A stretch of DNA of 34,622 nucleotides, taken from NCBI RefSeq assembly GCF_011038785.1, contig NZ_JAAKDT010000037.1:1-34622 (forward strand), written 5' to 3'. Both the position numbers and the translations under genes were made by a program. Source of the DNA: Parabacteroides sp. ZJ-118 (lineage in GTDB: Bacteria; Bacteroidota; Bacteroidia; Bacteroidales; Tannerellaceae). Below are positions 34,546 to 34,622 of the stretch, in pieces. Positions within the stretch are counted from its first letter, which is position 1. Each line of letters begins with the position of its first letter. Below the pieces are notes generated by a model. The model had not been told where the DNA came from. It ran no database searches and worked only from the letters and a program-made list of their open reading frames with translations.

Positions 34546-34622
34546 TTAGTATTTATTAGTACTCAAACCCATGTTCATGGGGAGCATGCTGCTGTAATCG
34601 GTGCACCCGCGCACGATTTTGG
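34546..34622 (-). CDS. possible C-terminal end of a gene entering from the right
   Basis: On the minus strand a frame from the window edge ends at TAA (34548-34546) with a tail reading DYSSMLPMNMGLSTNKY. Another frame ends nearby with HEHGFEY. Neither can be assigned from so few residues; either could be the end of a polysaccharide gene upstream of the aminotransferase. Confidence 0.2.
   Translation of the reverse strand, partial: KIVRGCTDYSSMLPMNMGLSTNKY

Noticed and set aside
1-34622. CRISPR array, rRNA operon, insertion sequence or prophage
   Set aside because: No regularly spaced repeats, rRNA sequence, transposase, integrase or phage structural gene was found on either strand.

Overview
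The window looks like chromosomal DNA of a gut Bacteroidales, most likely Parabacteroides. The reasons are the gene families present, the near absence of Shine-Dalgarno sequences, and many copies of the Bacteroides-type promoter (a -33 TTG/TTTG, 19-21 nt, then a -7 TAnnTTTG) at plausible distances upstream of genes. Most of it is ordinary core metabolism and envelope biology. The two ends look accessory.

Layout. 1-1731 holds a GC-rich stretch with at most one tiny gene, then an AT-rich island with an HNH-nuclease gene split by a frameshift and carrying a DnaJ-type zinc knuckle. 1732-4881 (minus) is an apparent operon of a TlpA-like thioredoxin, an EFR1-type flavodoxin/ferredoxin protein and a periplasmic 5'-nucleotidase. 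5004-7183 (minus) is iorA-iorB, followed by mltG (minus) and a tRNA-Ser(GCU) with its own promoter and terminator (plus). 8611-10689 (minus) is an ADP-forming acyl-CoA synthetase; with IorAB it could form a complete route from aryl pyruvates to aryl acetates plus ATP. 10859-14742 (minus) is the glycerol operon glpD-glpK-glpF, preceded by a repeat-rich leader and an unusually strong ribosome binding site. 14994-18481 (minus) is a class A penicillin-binding protein and a YeiH-family membrane protein.

18482-23678 (plus) holds a 55-residue lipoprotein, a candidate small RNA, a periplasmic-binding-domain sensor histidine kinase, and a row of a bifunctional-nuclease-family protein, a NupC nucleoside transporter and rsmE. 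23720-25470 (minus) is two tRNA-Cys genes running directly into guaA. 25633-27343 (plus) is rfbC-rfbB. 27335-30634 (minus) is a large AsmA-like protein. 30780-34023 (minus) is a membrane-bound UDP-sugar 4,6-dehydratase and a DegT-family aminotransferase, the usual pair that makes an amino-deoxy sugar for surface glycans. The window ends with a truncated DUF4143 ATPase fragment, probably at the edge of a polysaccharide locus.

I did not find a clearly new multi-gene system. The most useful leads are the frameshifted HNH/zinc-knuckle gene with a slippery heptamer, the short promoter-to-terminator RNA at about 18811-18883, the unlisted small lipoprotein, the tRNA-Cys/guaA arrangement, the switch-like repeats at the tRNA-Ser/acd boundary, the repeats ahead of glpDKF, and the inverted repeat that contains the promoter of the sugar aminotransferase gene.
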